Shown piece by piece: positions 1 through 4,685 of a stretch of 5,007 nucleotides of DNA. The notes under the pieces are model-generated. The model was not told the DNA's origin. It worked only from the letters and a program-made list of their open reading frames with translations, and searched no databases. Source of the DNA: an uncultured Clostridia bacterium (GTDB lineage Bacteria; Bacillota; Clostridia; Lachnospirales; CAG-274); contig CAJTVH010000035.1 in assembly GCA_910579745.1 (NCBI GenBank), forward strand, positions 1 through 5,007, in the 5' to 3' direction. Each line of letters opens with the position of its first letter. Within the stretch, counting starts at the first letter, position 1. Position numbers and translations under genes: made by a program.

Positions 1-231
1 GCCTATAGCTCTTCCGAGCTCTTCTCTCGTTCCAAATAAATAAGCTGGAAGCTCATAATAAAGAGCTTTATTTTTAAATTTTTCTTTTGTGTTGTCAGAC
101 GCGTCAACAGCAATTATAATAACTAAAACGTCTCCGCTTTTAATTAGTTTTTCACAAGTATTCTCTCCTGACGAGAGTTTTCCGGCACGCTGGCATAAAG
201 ATAACATTGACAAAATTTTCTTATTTTCCAT
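1..231 (-). CDS. ylxQ: YlxQ, L7Ae-family RNA-binding protein (3' end cut off by window)
   Basis: The first 77 codons are present; the gene runs off the left edge. The protein begins MENKKILSMLSLCQRAGKLS and continues with a SGEN-x(6)-LIKSGDVLVIII stretch, an AVDASDNTKEKF segment, and LPAYLFGTREELGRAIG at the window edge. These match the L7Ae/L30e/S12e fold of bacterial YlxQ/RplGA-like proteins: an AGKL-SGE start, a D-AS-NT-KKF segment, and a GT-EELG-AIG helix. The family binds kink-turn RNA; the exact role of YlxQ is unsettled. Family members are about 100 residues, so roughly a quarter is missing. The ATG lies inside the 3' end of ylxR (11-nt overlap), which suggests translational coupling. 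The best upstream SD-like sequence is a weak AGAGAG. infB normally follows. Confidence 0.93.
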   Translation of the reverse strand, partial: MENKKILSMLSLCQRAGKLSSGENTCEKLIKSGDVLVIIIAVDASDNTKEKFKNKALYYELPAYLFGTREELGRAIG

Positions 232-493
232 AATTATCTAACTCTCTTTTTAAGTCATCATAAATCCCTTTAGGAACTGATGATTTAAAAGACCTTTCAA
301 ATCCTTTATTTTTCGCGGCTTTTTCAATACATTCACTATTCGGACATACATAAGCGCCTCTTCCAGATTTCTTTCCAGAAAAATCAAGAGAAAAAGCTCC
401 ATTATCGTCTCTTACGACTCTTATAAGGTCTTTTTTATTTTTCATTTCCTGACAGCCTGTGCATTTTCTCAAAGGAATTTTGCGTTGTTTCAT
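221..493 (-). CDS. rnpM: YlxR/RnpM, DUF448 RNA-binding protein
   Basis: This 90-residue protein is a full-length member of the YlxR (DUF448) family. It has an N-terminal RKCTGCQ with C11 and C14, a basic middle region (IRVVRDDNG), the hallmark GRGAYVC at residues 44-50, and CPNSEC with C50 and C55. The two Cys pairs could bind a metal, though not all family members keep them. In Bacillus subtilis the family member has been reported to bind RNase P RNA and modulate RNase P activity, hence rnpM; transferring that role here is inference. The gene starts 13 nt after the nusA stop. The only SD-like sequence, AGGCGG, overlaps that stop codon, so translation probably depends on ribosomes finishing nusA. 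Its own 3' end overlaps ylxQ. The older name is ylxR. Confidence 0.95.
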   Translation of the reverse strand: MKQRKIPLRKCTGCQEMKNKKDLIRVVRDDNGAFSLDFSGKKSGRGAYVCPNSECIEKAAKNKGFERSFKSSVPKGIYDDLKRELDNYGK

Positions 494-506
494 TTATTAT
501 CGCCGC

Positions 507-1637
507 CTATTCTTCATCAAATTCTGTCTCATTTGAAATATCTTTTTTATTAATAAAAATATCGCTGTTTGAAAAATCCACAAAATTTGTAAGTTTTGCT
601 TGAGACTCGCTTTTAATATCTATTTTCCAACCGGTCAGCCTGGCCGCGAGACGAACATTCTGTCCCTCTTTTCCGATAGCGAGAGAAAGCTGGTTATCAG
701 GAACGACAACCCTCGCGCTCTGTTCTGATTCTGTTTTATTTATTTCCACGGCGATAACTTCCGAAGGATTAAGAGCCTCTGAAATAAATTTCTTTATATC
801 CTCACTCCAATTTATAATATCTATTTTCTCACCGTTGAGCTCATTAACAATTACATTTACCCTCGAACCGTTTGGGCCAACACACGCTCCGACAGCGTCA
901 ACATTTGGGTTTTGAGAATAAACAGCCATTTTTGTCCTTGAGCCCGCTTCTCTTGAGATATTTTTAATTTCCACTGTTCCATCAAAAATTTCAGGAACCT
1001 CAAGCTCAAATAACCTTTTCACAAGCTCATAATGAGTTCTGCTTACCGTAACCTGAGGCCCTTTGGTCGTTTGTTTAACCTCAAGAATATACACCTTTAA
1101 CCTGTCGTCAAATTTATATTCATCCGTGGAAATCTGTTCATTATAAGGAAGCACCGCGTCAAGTTTTCCCAAAGAAACAATTACATTTCTCTTCCCCTCA
1201 ACTCTTTGAACTATGCCCGTATCAATTTCCCTCTCTTTTGTAATATACTCATTAAAAAGTTTTTCCCTCTCAGCCTCACGAAATTTTTGAACAACGACCT
1301 GCTTTGCCGTCTGAGCGGAAATCCTTCCAAAATTTTTAGGAGTAACCTCAATATCAACAATATCCCCATATTCATAAGCCGGATCAATTTCTCTGGCGTC
1401 TTCCAGAGAAATTTCTAAAAACGCGTCGTAAACATCCTCAACTATTTCTTTTTGAGCGTAAACTTTAACATCACCTGTCTCCCTGTTAATATCAACCTTA
1501 ATATTTTGAGAAGTACCAAAGTTCTTTTTACAGGCGGAAATCAAAGAATTCTCAATAGCCTCAAAAATAATCTCCTTATCAATACCTTTTTCTTTTTCAA
1601 TACTATTCAAAGCCTCAATAAGCTCTGCACTATCCAT
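507..1637 (-). CDS. nusA: Transcription termination/antitermination protein NusA
   Basis: This 376-residue NusA has the usual Firmicutes architecture and length. An N-terminal RNA-polymerase-binding domain (about 1-125) starts MDSAELIEALNSIEKEKGI. It is followed by an S1 domain (about 139-201, including GIVQRVEGKRNVIVSLG), KH1 with GPNG at 254-257, and KH2 with GKEG at 322-325 in LAIGKEGQNVRLAARLTGW. The C-terminal acidic repeats of E. coli NusA are absent, as is normal in Gram-positives; a short acidic tail (NETEFDEE) ends the protein. NusA binds RNA polymerase and nascent RNA and promotes pausing and intrinsic termination. A longer reading from a TTG nine codons upstream is possible, but the GGGAGG ribosome binding site lies inside that extension, so the internal ATG is the start. 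The gene lies between rimP and ylxR; the 136-nt gap from rimP holds a terminator-like hairpin. Confidence 0.98.
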   Translation of the reverse strand: MDSAELIEALNSIEKEKGIDKEIIFEAIENSLISACKKNFGTSQNIKVDINRETGDVKVYAQKEIVEDVYDAFLEISLEDAREIDPAYEYGDIVDIEVTPKNFGRISAQTAKQVVVQKFREAEREKLFNEYITKEREIDTGIVQRVEGKRNVIVSLGKLDAVLPYNEQISTDEYKFDDRLKVYILEVKQTTKGPQVTVSRTHYELVKRLFELEVPEIFDGTVEIKNISREAGSRTKMAVYSQNPNVDAVGACVGPNGSRVNVIVNELNGEKIDIINWSEDIKKFISEALNPSEVIAVEINKTESEQSARVVVPDNQLSLAIGKEGQNVRLAARLTGWKIDIKSESQAKLTNFVDFSNSDIFINKKDISNETEFDEE

Positions 1638-1641
1638 TTTT

Positions 1642-1692
1642 TTATCCTCCCAAAACACTCTCAATAAATAAAAGCGGAAATACTTTACTCAT
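1642..1692 (-). CDS. Possible 16-codon upstream ORF before nusA
   Basis: The frame reads MSKVFPLLFIESVLGG then TAA. It has a GGAG motif (1701-1704) 8 nt before its ATG, which is good spacing. Its last codons contain the GGGAGG of nusA, and its stop lies 4 nt before the nusA ATG. This arrangement would suit translational coupling. It is too short to judge by composition and resembles no leader peptide I know. It may be accidental. Confidence 0.25.
   Translation of the reverse strand: MSKVFPLLFIESVLGG
1646..1651 (-). promoter_or_regulatory. Ribosome binding site that fixes the nusA start
   Basis: GGGAGG on the minus strand lies 8 nt before the ATG at 1637. Because it is inside the nine-codon TTG extension of the open frame, it favours the ATG. 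It also overlaps the last codons of the possible upstream ORF. Confidence 0.85.
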
Positions 1693-1720
1693 TCTTGCCG
1701 CTCCATTTCCATTTCACGCT

Positions 1721-1771
1721 TATAATAAAAAATCCGCGTTCCACAAAAATCATCTATTTTTTCACGGATTT
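1721..1771 (-). terminator. Terminator-like hairpin in the rimP-nusA gap
   Basis: It begins 2 nt after the rimP stop codon. On the minus-strand RNA, AAAUCCGUG (1763-1771) pairs with CGCGGAUUU (1730-1738): 9 bp with one U-G pair. An inner helix of AAAAAU with AUUUUU (about 1756-1761 with 1745-1750) closes a five-base loop. The 3' arm runs into UUUUUUAUUAU. The form is that of an intrinsic terminator. Because nusA follows, it is more likely a partial terminator, an attenuator or an mRNA-processing element than a complete stop. Confidence 0.55.
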
Positions 1772-1773
1772 CT

Positions 1774-2235
1774 TTAAAACTCGACCGCCAGCCTACATAC
1801 AGCAACATCTTTTTTATCAAATGAAATTTCCTTTCCGCTCTCCTCAATTACAATTTTATTGTCAACAAGGCCAATAAGCTTTCCCTGAAATTGCTTAACT
1901 TTATCAATAGGCTTGTATAGCTTAATATCCACAAGTCGGCCTTTATATTTTATATACTCAAAATCCTTTTTAAGAATTCTGTCAATTCCAGGTGAGCTCA
2001 CCTCAAGAATATAAGCTTCCTCGATAAAATCATCTTTTTCAAGTTCCGCCTCAAAAGCCCTGCTTATAATCTCACAGTCGTCAATAGTTATACCGCCTTC
2101 CTTGTCAGCGTACACTCTCAAATATTTATTAGGGCCTTCTTTAACAAACTCAATATCGACGAGCTCATATCCGTTATCATTGATAATAGGCAAAAGCTTT
2201 TCCTCAACTTTAACCAACATATCTTTGACCTGCAT
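1774..2235 (-). CDS. rimP: Ribosome maturation factor RimP
   Basis: This 153-residue protein is the normal length for RimP (YlxS, formerly YhbC). RimP binds free 30S subunits and is needed for late 30S maturation. The N-terminal alpha/beta domain (about 1-85) contains GYELVDIEFVKEGPNKYLRV and the family signature YILEVSSPGIDRIL at 75-88. The C-terminal SH3-like domain (about 90-153) contains the typical KGRLVDIKLYKPID and FQGKL segments. The ATG is preceded by AAGGAG (2244-2249) with 8 nt spacing. It is the first gene of the operon, about 97 nt downstream of the predicted transcription start, and is followed by nusA. Confidence 0.97.
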   Translation of the reverse strand: MQVKDMLVKVEEKLLPIINDNGYELVDIEFVKEGPNKYLRVYADKEGGITIDDCEIISRAFEAELEKDDFIEEAYILEVSSPGIDRILKKDFEYIKYKGRLVDIKLYKPIDKVKQFQGKLIGLVDNKIVIEESGKEISFDKKDVAVCRLAVEF

Positions 2236-2281
2236 TAAATCAACTCCTTAAAAAACAAAAATAGGAAATCATGTTTGATAT

Positions 2282-2311
2282 AAAAAATCAAGAGTGGGTA
2301 TCCCCACTCTT
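2282..2311 (-). terminator. Hairpin plus U-tract in the rimP leader (candidate attenuator)
   Basis: On the minus-strand RNA, AAGAGUGGG (2303-2311) and CCCACUCUU (2290-2298) form a perfect 9-bp stem with a GAUA loop. GA and then six U residues (2282-2287) follow. On the plus strand no U-tract follows, so it is oriented to act on minus-strand transcripts. It starts about 20 nt after the predicted start of the rimP transcript and ends 54 nt before the rimP ATG. No minus-strand gene ends nearby that would need it. It is therefore best read as a leader attenuator of the rimP-nusA operon. NusA as the effector is inference. Confidence 0.7.
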
Positions 2312-2338
2312 TCACACGATGTCACATTCTTTTAATTT

Positions 2339-2367
2339 ATTATATCACCAATATTTTCTTAATGCAA
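2339..2367 (-). promoter_or_regulatory. Sigma-A-type promoter of the rimP-nusA operon
   Basis: On the minus strand the -35 element is TTGCAT (2362-2367) and the -10 is a perfect TATAAT (2339-2344), with a 17-nt spacer. The spacer ends TGA, giving an extended -10 (TGnTATAAT). The transcription start should fall near 2332, leaving a leader of about 97 nt that contains the hairpin at 2282-2311. Confidence 0.8.
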
Positions 2368-2590
2368 TAGTTTATTTAATTTATTTAAAAATTTTATATT
2401 AAATTTATCAGAACTACTCAACAGTCTAAATTATACATTCTCATAAATAACCAAAAATTTTATTAACGTTTTAGAGCTTTGTTATAAAACAGATATACGT
2501 TTCAAAATCAATATCGCGTATAAACTTACGTTATTATCACAAAATTAATTATAACGTTCTTAATAACACAAGAGTTAATATTTAATTTAA

Positions 2591-2637
2591 TAATTGTTAT
2601 AAAAATATATATCAATACATATTTTTTATAACAATTA
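2591..2637. repeat. Perfect 15-bp inverted repeat upstream of the small Cys gene
   Basis: TAATTGTTATAAAAA (2591-2605) is repeated exactly in inverse as TTTTTATAACAATTA (2623-2637), with a 17-nt AT-rich centre. The right arm ends 28 nt before the ATG at 2666. No U-tract follows the stem in either direction, so a plain terminator is unlikely. It could be an operator for a dimeric regulator, an mRNA 5' stabilising stem, or a cruciform site. Which of these is not shown. Confidence 0.7.
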
Positions 2638-2652
2638 CAAATATTATATACA

Positions 2653-2661
2653 AGAGGTGAT
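2653..2661 (+). promoter_or_regulatory. Ribosome binding site deciding the start of the small Cys gene
   Basis: AGAGGTGAT is a near-complete complement to the 16S rRNA 3' end. The frame is also open from a GTG at 2657, but that GTG is part of this SD sequence. The ATG at 2666, 8 nt after GAGG, is therefore the start. Confidence 0.8.
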
Positions 2662-2665
2662 AACA

Positions 2666-2839
2666 ATGAAAACTTCAAAAAAAATAAAAAACTGCTCAAA
2701 TTTTAAACCTATAGATGAATATATATCTCATTACAAATATCCCTCATCTCAAAACTGCGATAAATGCGTATATTTCTCATCAAGAAACTGCGGCTTTGAT
2801 ATAGCGGATAATTTAGAACACGATTTAGAATTATTTTAA
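2666..2839 (+). CDS. Small four-cysteine protein of unknown function
   Basis: I do not recognise this 57-residue protein. It has a lysine-rich start (MKTSKKIKNC) and a Tyr-rich middle. Four cysteines lie at 10, 31, 34 and 42, the last three as NCDKCVYFSSRNC, a CxxC-x7-C pattern. An acidic tail (DNLEHDLELF) ends the protein. No signal peptide or membrane segment is visible, so it should be cytosolic. The spacing could suit a small zinc site, but no named domain can be assigned. A strong SD sequence supports translation. The gene stands alone, preceded by a 15-bp inverted repeat and convergent with the kinase-like gene. After the stop there is only a weak A/T-only stem (2866-2873 with 2891-2898), followed further on by the shared hairpin at 2959-2988. 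Confidence 0.7.
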   Translation: MKTSKKIKNCSNFKPIDEYISHYKYPSSQNCDKCVYFSSRNCGFDIADNLEHDLELF

Positions 2840-2958
2840 AGTCTCAAAATCTAGGAAGAACGAATTTAAAAAAACTATTATAATAATTTCTTTTTTAACT
2901 CTTCTAAAACGACATCTTTATATAAAAACTATTTTTCACTATATTGATAAACCTAGTA

Positions 2959-2988
2959 CAAGGCTCTCATGACTTTAAGAGAGCCTTG
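2959..2988. terminator. Probable bidirectional terminator hairpin between convergent genes
   Basis: CAAGGCTCTC (2959-2968) and GAGAGCCTTG (2979-2988) form a perfect 10-bp stem with a 10-nt loop. It is 22 nt past the stop of the kinase-like gene and 119 nt past the stop of the small Cys gene. The U-tracts are poor on both strands (ACATTTCATT on plus, TACTAGGTTT on minus), so termination efficiency is uncertain. Its location between converging genes is the main argument. Confidence 0.6.
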
Positions 2989-3010
2989 ACATTTCATTAA
3001 CTAACGCAGT

Positions 3011-3643
3011 TTAATTAAAATCGCTTACATTATATTTTTCTTTTATAAGTTGTTTTATAACCGAAACACATCCTGTCACACCAACAACAGTACTATCTAT
3101 AAGCATATCATTATACGCCTTTGTTCCCCACTTCTCACTTGTATAATAATTATAATAACTTGACCTTTTTTTATCTATTTTGTTGATATAATCTTTCGCC
3201 TTATCTTCATTCAAACCTTCAATATCCATAATGTGTTCTATTCTTTTTTCCAAATCCGCGTATATAAAAACATTTACACAATCTTCTTTACGTAATATAA
3301 AATTCGCGCATCTTCCGACTATTACACAGGAATTTTGGGCAAAATTTTTAATTATATCGTTTTGAACAAGATATAATCTATCGCTCATGGAAACCGTACC
3401 CGCCGCTGAAATTTTCTCACCGTAAGAATAAATACTCATCGCAATCGAATATAAAAAACTATTTGTCTGTTGTTTATCCACAGCTCTGAAAAGTTCCTGA
3501 TTTATGCCCGACTTTTTCGCTTCACGTTCTATTGCCAAACGGTCGTAAAAATTTATTCCCAGGTCGTCAGCAATCTTTTTGCCTATAGAATGACCACTGC
3601 TTCCGCACTCTCTGCTAATATTTATAATTATCTTTCTGTCCAT
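3011..3643 (-). CDS. Cytidylate kinase-like family protein
   Basis: This 210-residue protein belongs to the cytidylate kinase-like group of P-loop-fold proteins common in Clostridia. The N-terminus, KIIINISRECGSSGHSIGKK then IADDLGINFYDR, matches the family's ISRE-GSGG-IG--LA--LGI-FYD pattern. CVIVGRCANFIL (106-117) and the C-terminal DKKRSSYYNYYTSEKWG (157-173) are also typical. No standard Walker A lysine (GKS/GKT) is visible; the glycine-rich loop reads GSSGHSIG (14-21). Phosphorylation of CMP is thus an assumption, and the family's substrate is not firmly known. The frame is open from a GTG two codons upstream, but AAAAGGGG (3653-3660) is well spaced only for the ATG at 3643. It is divergent from the spore protein gene. 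No convincing promoter was found; TATAAT-like hexamers upstream lack a spaced -35. Confidence 0.88.
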   Translation of the reverse strand: MDRKIIINISRECGSSGHSIGKKIADDLGINFYDRLAIEREAKKSGINQELFRAVDKQQTNSFLYSIAMSIYSYGEKISAAGTVSMSDRLYLVQNDIIKNFAQNSCVIVGRCANFILRKEDCVNVFIYADLEKRIEHIMDIEGLNEDKAKDYINKIDKKRSSYYNYYTSEKWGTKAYNDMLIDSTVVGVTGCVSVIKQLIKEKYNVSDFN

Positions 3644-3652
3644 AAACACGCA

Positions 3653-3660
3653 CCCCTTTT
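3653..3660 (-). promoter_or_regulatory. Ribosome binding site of the kinase-like gene
   Basis: AAAAGGGG on the minus strand lies 9 nt before the ATG at 3643 and only 3 nt before the GTG at 3649. It therefore decides for the ATG. Confidence 0.65.
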
Positions 3661-3832
3661 GTCAATTTCAATAAATTATATTTGATTATACAAACTATTT
3701 TTGTGACAATATTATTTAACTATATTTTAATTATATATCTATATTGGCAAAATTACAACTCTTTATTTGCATAAATTTATGAAATATTAAAAAAATATTT
3801 AATTATTGCTCAAAACGTGTTTTTTATCACTT

Positions 3833-3862
3833 TTGACATATATTTTATTTTTTTACAGTATA
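3833..3862 (+). promoter_or_regulatory. Candidate promoter of the spore protein gene
   Basis: TTGACA (3833-3838) is followed after 17 nt by CAGTATA (3856-3862). The -10 is poor for sigma-A but matches six of seven positions of the sigma-G/sigma-F-like form CATnnTA. Genes of this family are normally transcribed by sigma-G in the forespore. The -35 is not a good sigma-G match, so sigma-factor assignment is open. The resulting leader would be about 40 nt. Confidence 0.35.
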
Positions 3863-3907
3863 TAAAATCAATTATAAATATAAAATTTAATCTGGAGGAA
3901 TATATTT

Positions 3908-4108
3908 ATGAAAAAAAACAGTAAATCAAAAAAAGAAAAACCATTAACAGCCGACGATATTTTAAAATATGAAATCGCGCAAGAACTTGGGCTTTCGGAT
4001 AAAATAGACGAAAAAGGCTGGAAATGTTTAACCTCAAAAGAAAGTGGCAGAATTGGGGGAATTATGGCGAAAAGAAAAAAAGACAGAAATAAAAAAGATT
4101 CTGAATAA
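3908..4108 (+). CDS. Alpha/beta-type small acid-soluble spore protein (SASP)
   Basis: This 66-residue protein belongs to the alpha/beta SASP family, which coats and protects spore DNA and is degraded at germination by the GPR protease. KYEIAQELGL (20-29) carries the expected GPR cleavage context, between E22 and I23. It is followed by DKIDEKGW and then LTSKESGRIGGIMAKR (41-56), the second conserved helix. Members are about 60-75 residues, so it is full length. Odd points are a cysteine at 40 where most members have none, and very lysine-rich ends (first ten residues MKKNSKSKKE, tail KRKKDRNKKDSE), so it departs from the classic SspA/SspB type. GGAGGA (3894-3899) is well placed for the ATG. 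The gene appears monocistronic. It is the best evidence that the organism forms spores. Confidence 0.92.
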   Translation: MKKNSKSKKEKPLTADDILKYEIAQELGLSDKIDEKGWKCLTSKESGRIGGIMAKRKKDRNKKDSE

Positions 4109-4151
4109 CTAACATTTAAAAAATAACATATAAACCATATTATTCTTTATT

Positions 4152-4219
4152 AATTGTAAAACTCAGAGTGTTAGATAATCTGACTTTACCAAATCTTTTA
4201 ACACTCTGAAATTACAATT
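4152..4219. repeat. 68-nt two-part inverted repeat
   Basis: The outer arms are AATTGTAA (4152-4159) and TTACAATT (4212-4219), 8 bp perfect. After a small internal loop (AACT opposite AAA), the inner arms CAGAGTGTTA (4164-4173) and TAACACTCTG (4199-4208) give 10 bp perfect. The 25-nt centre can also pair AGAT (4173-4176) with ATCT (4193-4196). No U-tract follows on either strand, so it is not a standard terminator, though it might protect the 3' end of the SASP mRNA. A tiny MITE or leftover transposon ends joined together are alternatives. No transposase is present. Confidence 0.75.
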
Positions 4220-4347
4220 CACTCATTCTATTTATTTTTTTATGATTTTTACCATAACTATTTTAATTTTTAAATAATAGTAAAATTTTAATCCGCTCTA
4301 AAAAATTAAATTTAATGAGATTTATATAATATTAATATCTTATACTC

Positions 4348-4376
4348 TTGACATAGCCTTTTAATAGTGGTATATT
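4348..4376 (+). promoter_or_regulatory. Sigma-A-type promoter of the riboswitch-asd unit
   Basis: A perfect TTGACA (4348-4353), a 17-nt spacer ending TGG (extended -10) and TATATT (4371-4376) form a strong vegetative promoter. The predicted start is near 4383, about 92 nt before the aptamer and about 390 nt before the asd ATG. Confidence 0.75.
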
Positions 4377-4474
4377 TAATAAAAACTTACTTGATAAATA
4401 AAACCCTGTTATTATTCATCAATAATTTATATAATATTTATCTCTAAATAAAATAAATTAGTTACGTTAATTAT

Positions 4475-4637
4475 AGATAGAGGCGCATTTTTCATCAGTA
4501 ACCGTCTTGATATCGCAAAGGGTATACGATAGCGGTAAAAGGGAAACTTGCCGAAGGTGAAAATTACTTTGCCAATTTTCGCCTGGTCGTCTTCGCGAAT
4601 AGCTTTACGACTGTCATCTTTAGATGGAGCGCTATCT
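4475..4637 (+). promoter_or_regulatory. Lysine riboswitch (L box) aptamer
   Basis: The five-helix lysine aptamer can be drawn by hand. P1 is AGATAG (4475-4480) with CTATCT (4632-4637), flanked by the conserved AGGCGC and GGAGCGC. P2 includes ACCG (4501-4504) with CGGT (4533-4536) and TATCG (4511-4515) with CGATA (4527-4531). P3 is a 10-bp helix, 4556-4565 with 4574-4583. P4 is GTCGT (4586-4590) with ACGAC (4607-4611). P5 is CATC (4615-4618) with GATG (4623-4626). The P2 loop CAAAG (4516-4520) is complementary to the P3 loop CTTTG (4567-4571), the family's kissing interaction. The conserved core words AGTA, AAGGGAA, GCCGAAG and CTGTCAT are present. Its position before asd fits control of lysine synthesis. 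Confidence 0.96.
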
Positions 4638-4685
4638 TGTACATACTATATAGGGCCTTAGCGCTTTTATTTGTATTTACAGTCG
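4608..4685 (+). promoter_or_regulatory. Predicted antiterminator fold of the lysine switch
   Basis: CGACTGT (4608-4614, from the P4 3' strand and the P4/P5 junction) is exactly complementary to ACAGTCG (4679-4685), which includes the 5' arm of the terminator. Nested inside, AGCGCTA (4628-4634, from the P1 3' strand) pairs exactly with TAGCGCT (4659-4665). Both helices exclude aptamer helices, P4 and P1 respectively, and the outer one excludes the terminator. This gives a standard lysine-off switch: without lysine the antiterminator forms and asd is read. The pairings are seen; their use in vivo is inferred. Confidence 0.65.

Larger units (their letters stand above)
2368..2665. other. AT-rich non-coding region between the divergent rimP operon and the small Cys gene
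   Basis: No credible ORF or RNA gene is seen on either strand. The stretch contains several short symmetric AT-rich motifs. ACGTT cores begin at 2466, 2497, 2528 and 2554, and ACGTTAT (2528-2534) is mirrored by ATAACGT (2551-2557). GTTTTA (2468-2473) and TAAAAC (2485-2490) make a small hairpin. The one strong element is the 15-bp inverted repeat at 2591-2637, listed separately. No convincing -35/-10 pair for the plus-strand gene was found. Confidence 0.6.
4109..4474. other. AT-rich non-coding region between the SASP gene and the riboswitch
   Basis: No credible ORF or RNA gene was found. It contains the two-part inverted repeat at 4152-4219 and the promoter at 4348-4376, both listed separately. 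A minor A/T hairpin is ACTATT (4258-4263) with AATAGT a few bases on. In the predicted asd leader before the aptamer, GATAAATA (4393-4400) pairs with TATTTATC (4435-4442) around ATTATT/AATAAT (4411-4416 with 4421-4426). TATAAT at 4430-4435 is a possible second -10 but lacks a -35. Confidence 0.6.

Noticed and set aside
1638..1664. Nine-codon N-terminal extension of NusA from a TTG
   Set aside because: The GGGAGG ribosome binding site lies inside it, and family members start at MDSAELIEAL-type sequences.
1708..1743. Possible internal nusA promoter on the minus strand (TTGTGG, 16 nt, TATAAG)
   Set aside because: The -35 is poor, the spacer is short and it overlaps the terminator-like stem; support is too weak to list.
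1206..1877. Three plus-strand open frames of 60-71 codons at 1206-1418, 1452-1667 and 1695-1877
   Set aside because: They lie antisense to nusA and rimP or across the gap between them, have no ribosome binding site of note, and read as shadow protein with no family resemblance.
3662..3667. TTGACA on the minus strand just before the kinase-like gene as a -35 box
   Set aside because: It sits next to the ribosome binding site with no room for a -10 and a transcription start before the start codon.
3470..3685. Plus-strand open frame of 71 codons antisense to the kinase-like gene
   Set aside because: It is the opposite-strand shadow of a well-supported gene, and its reading shows no domain pattern.
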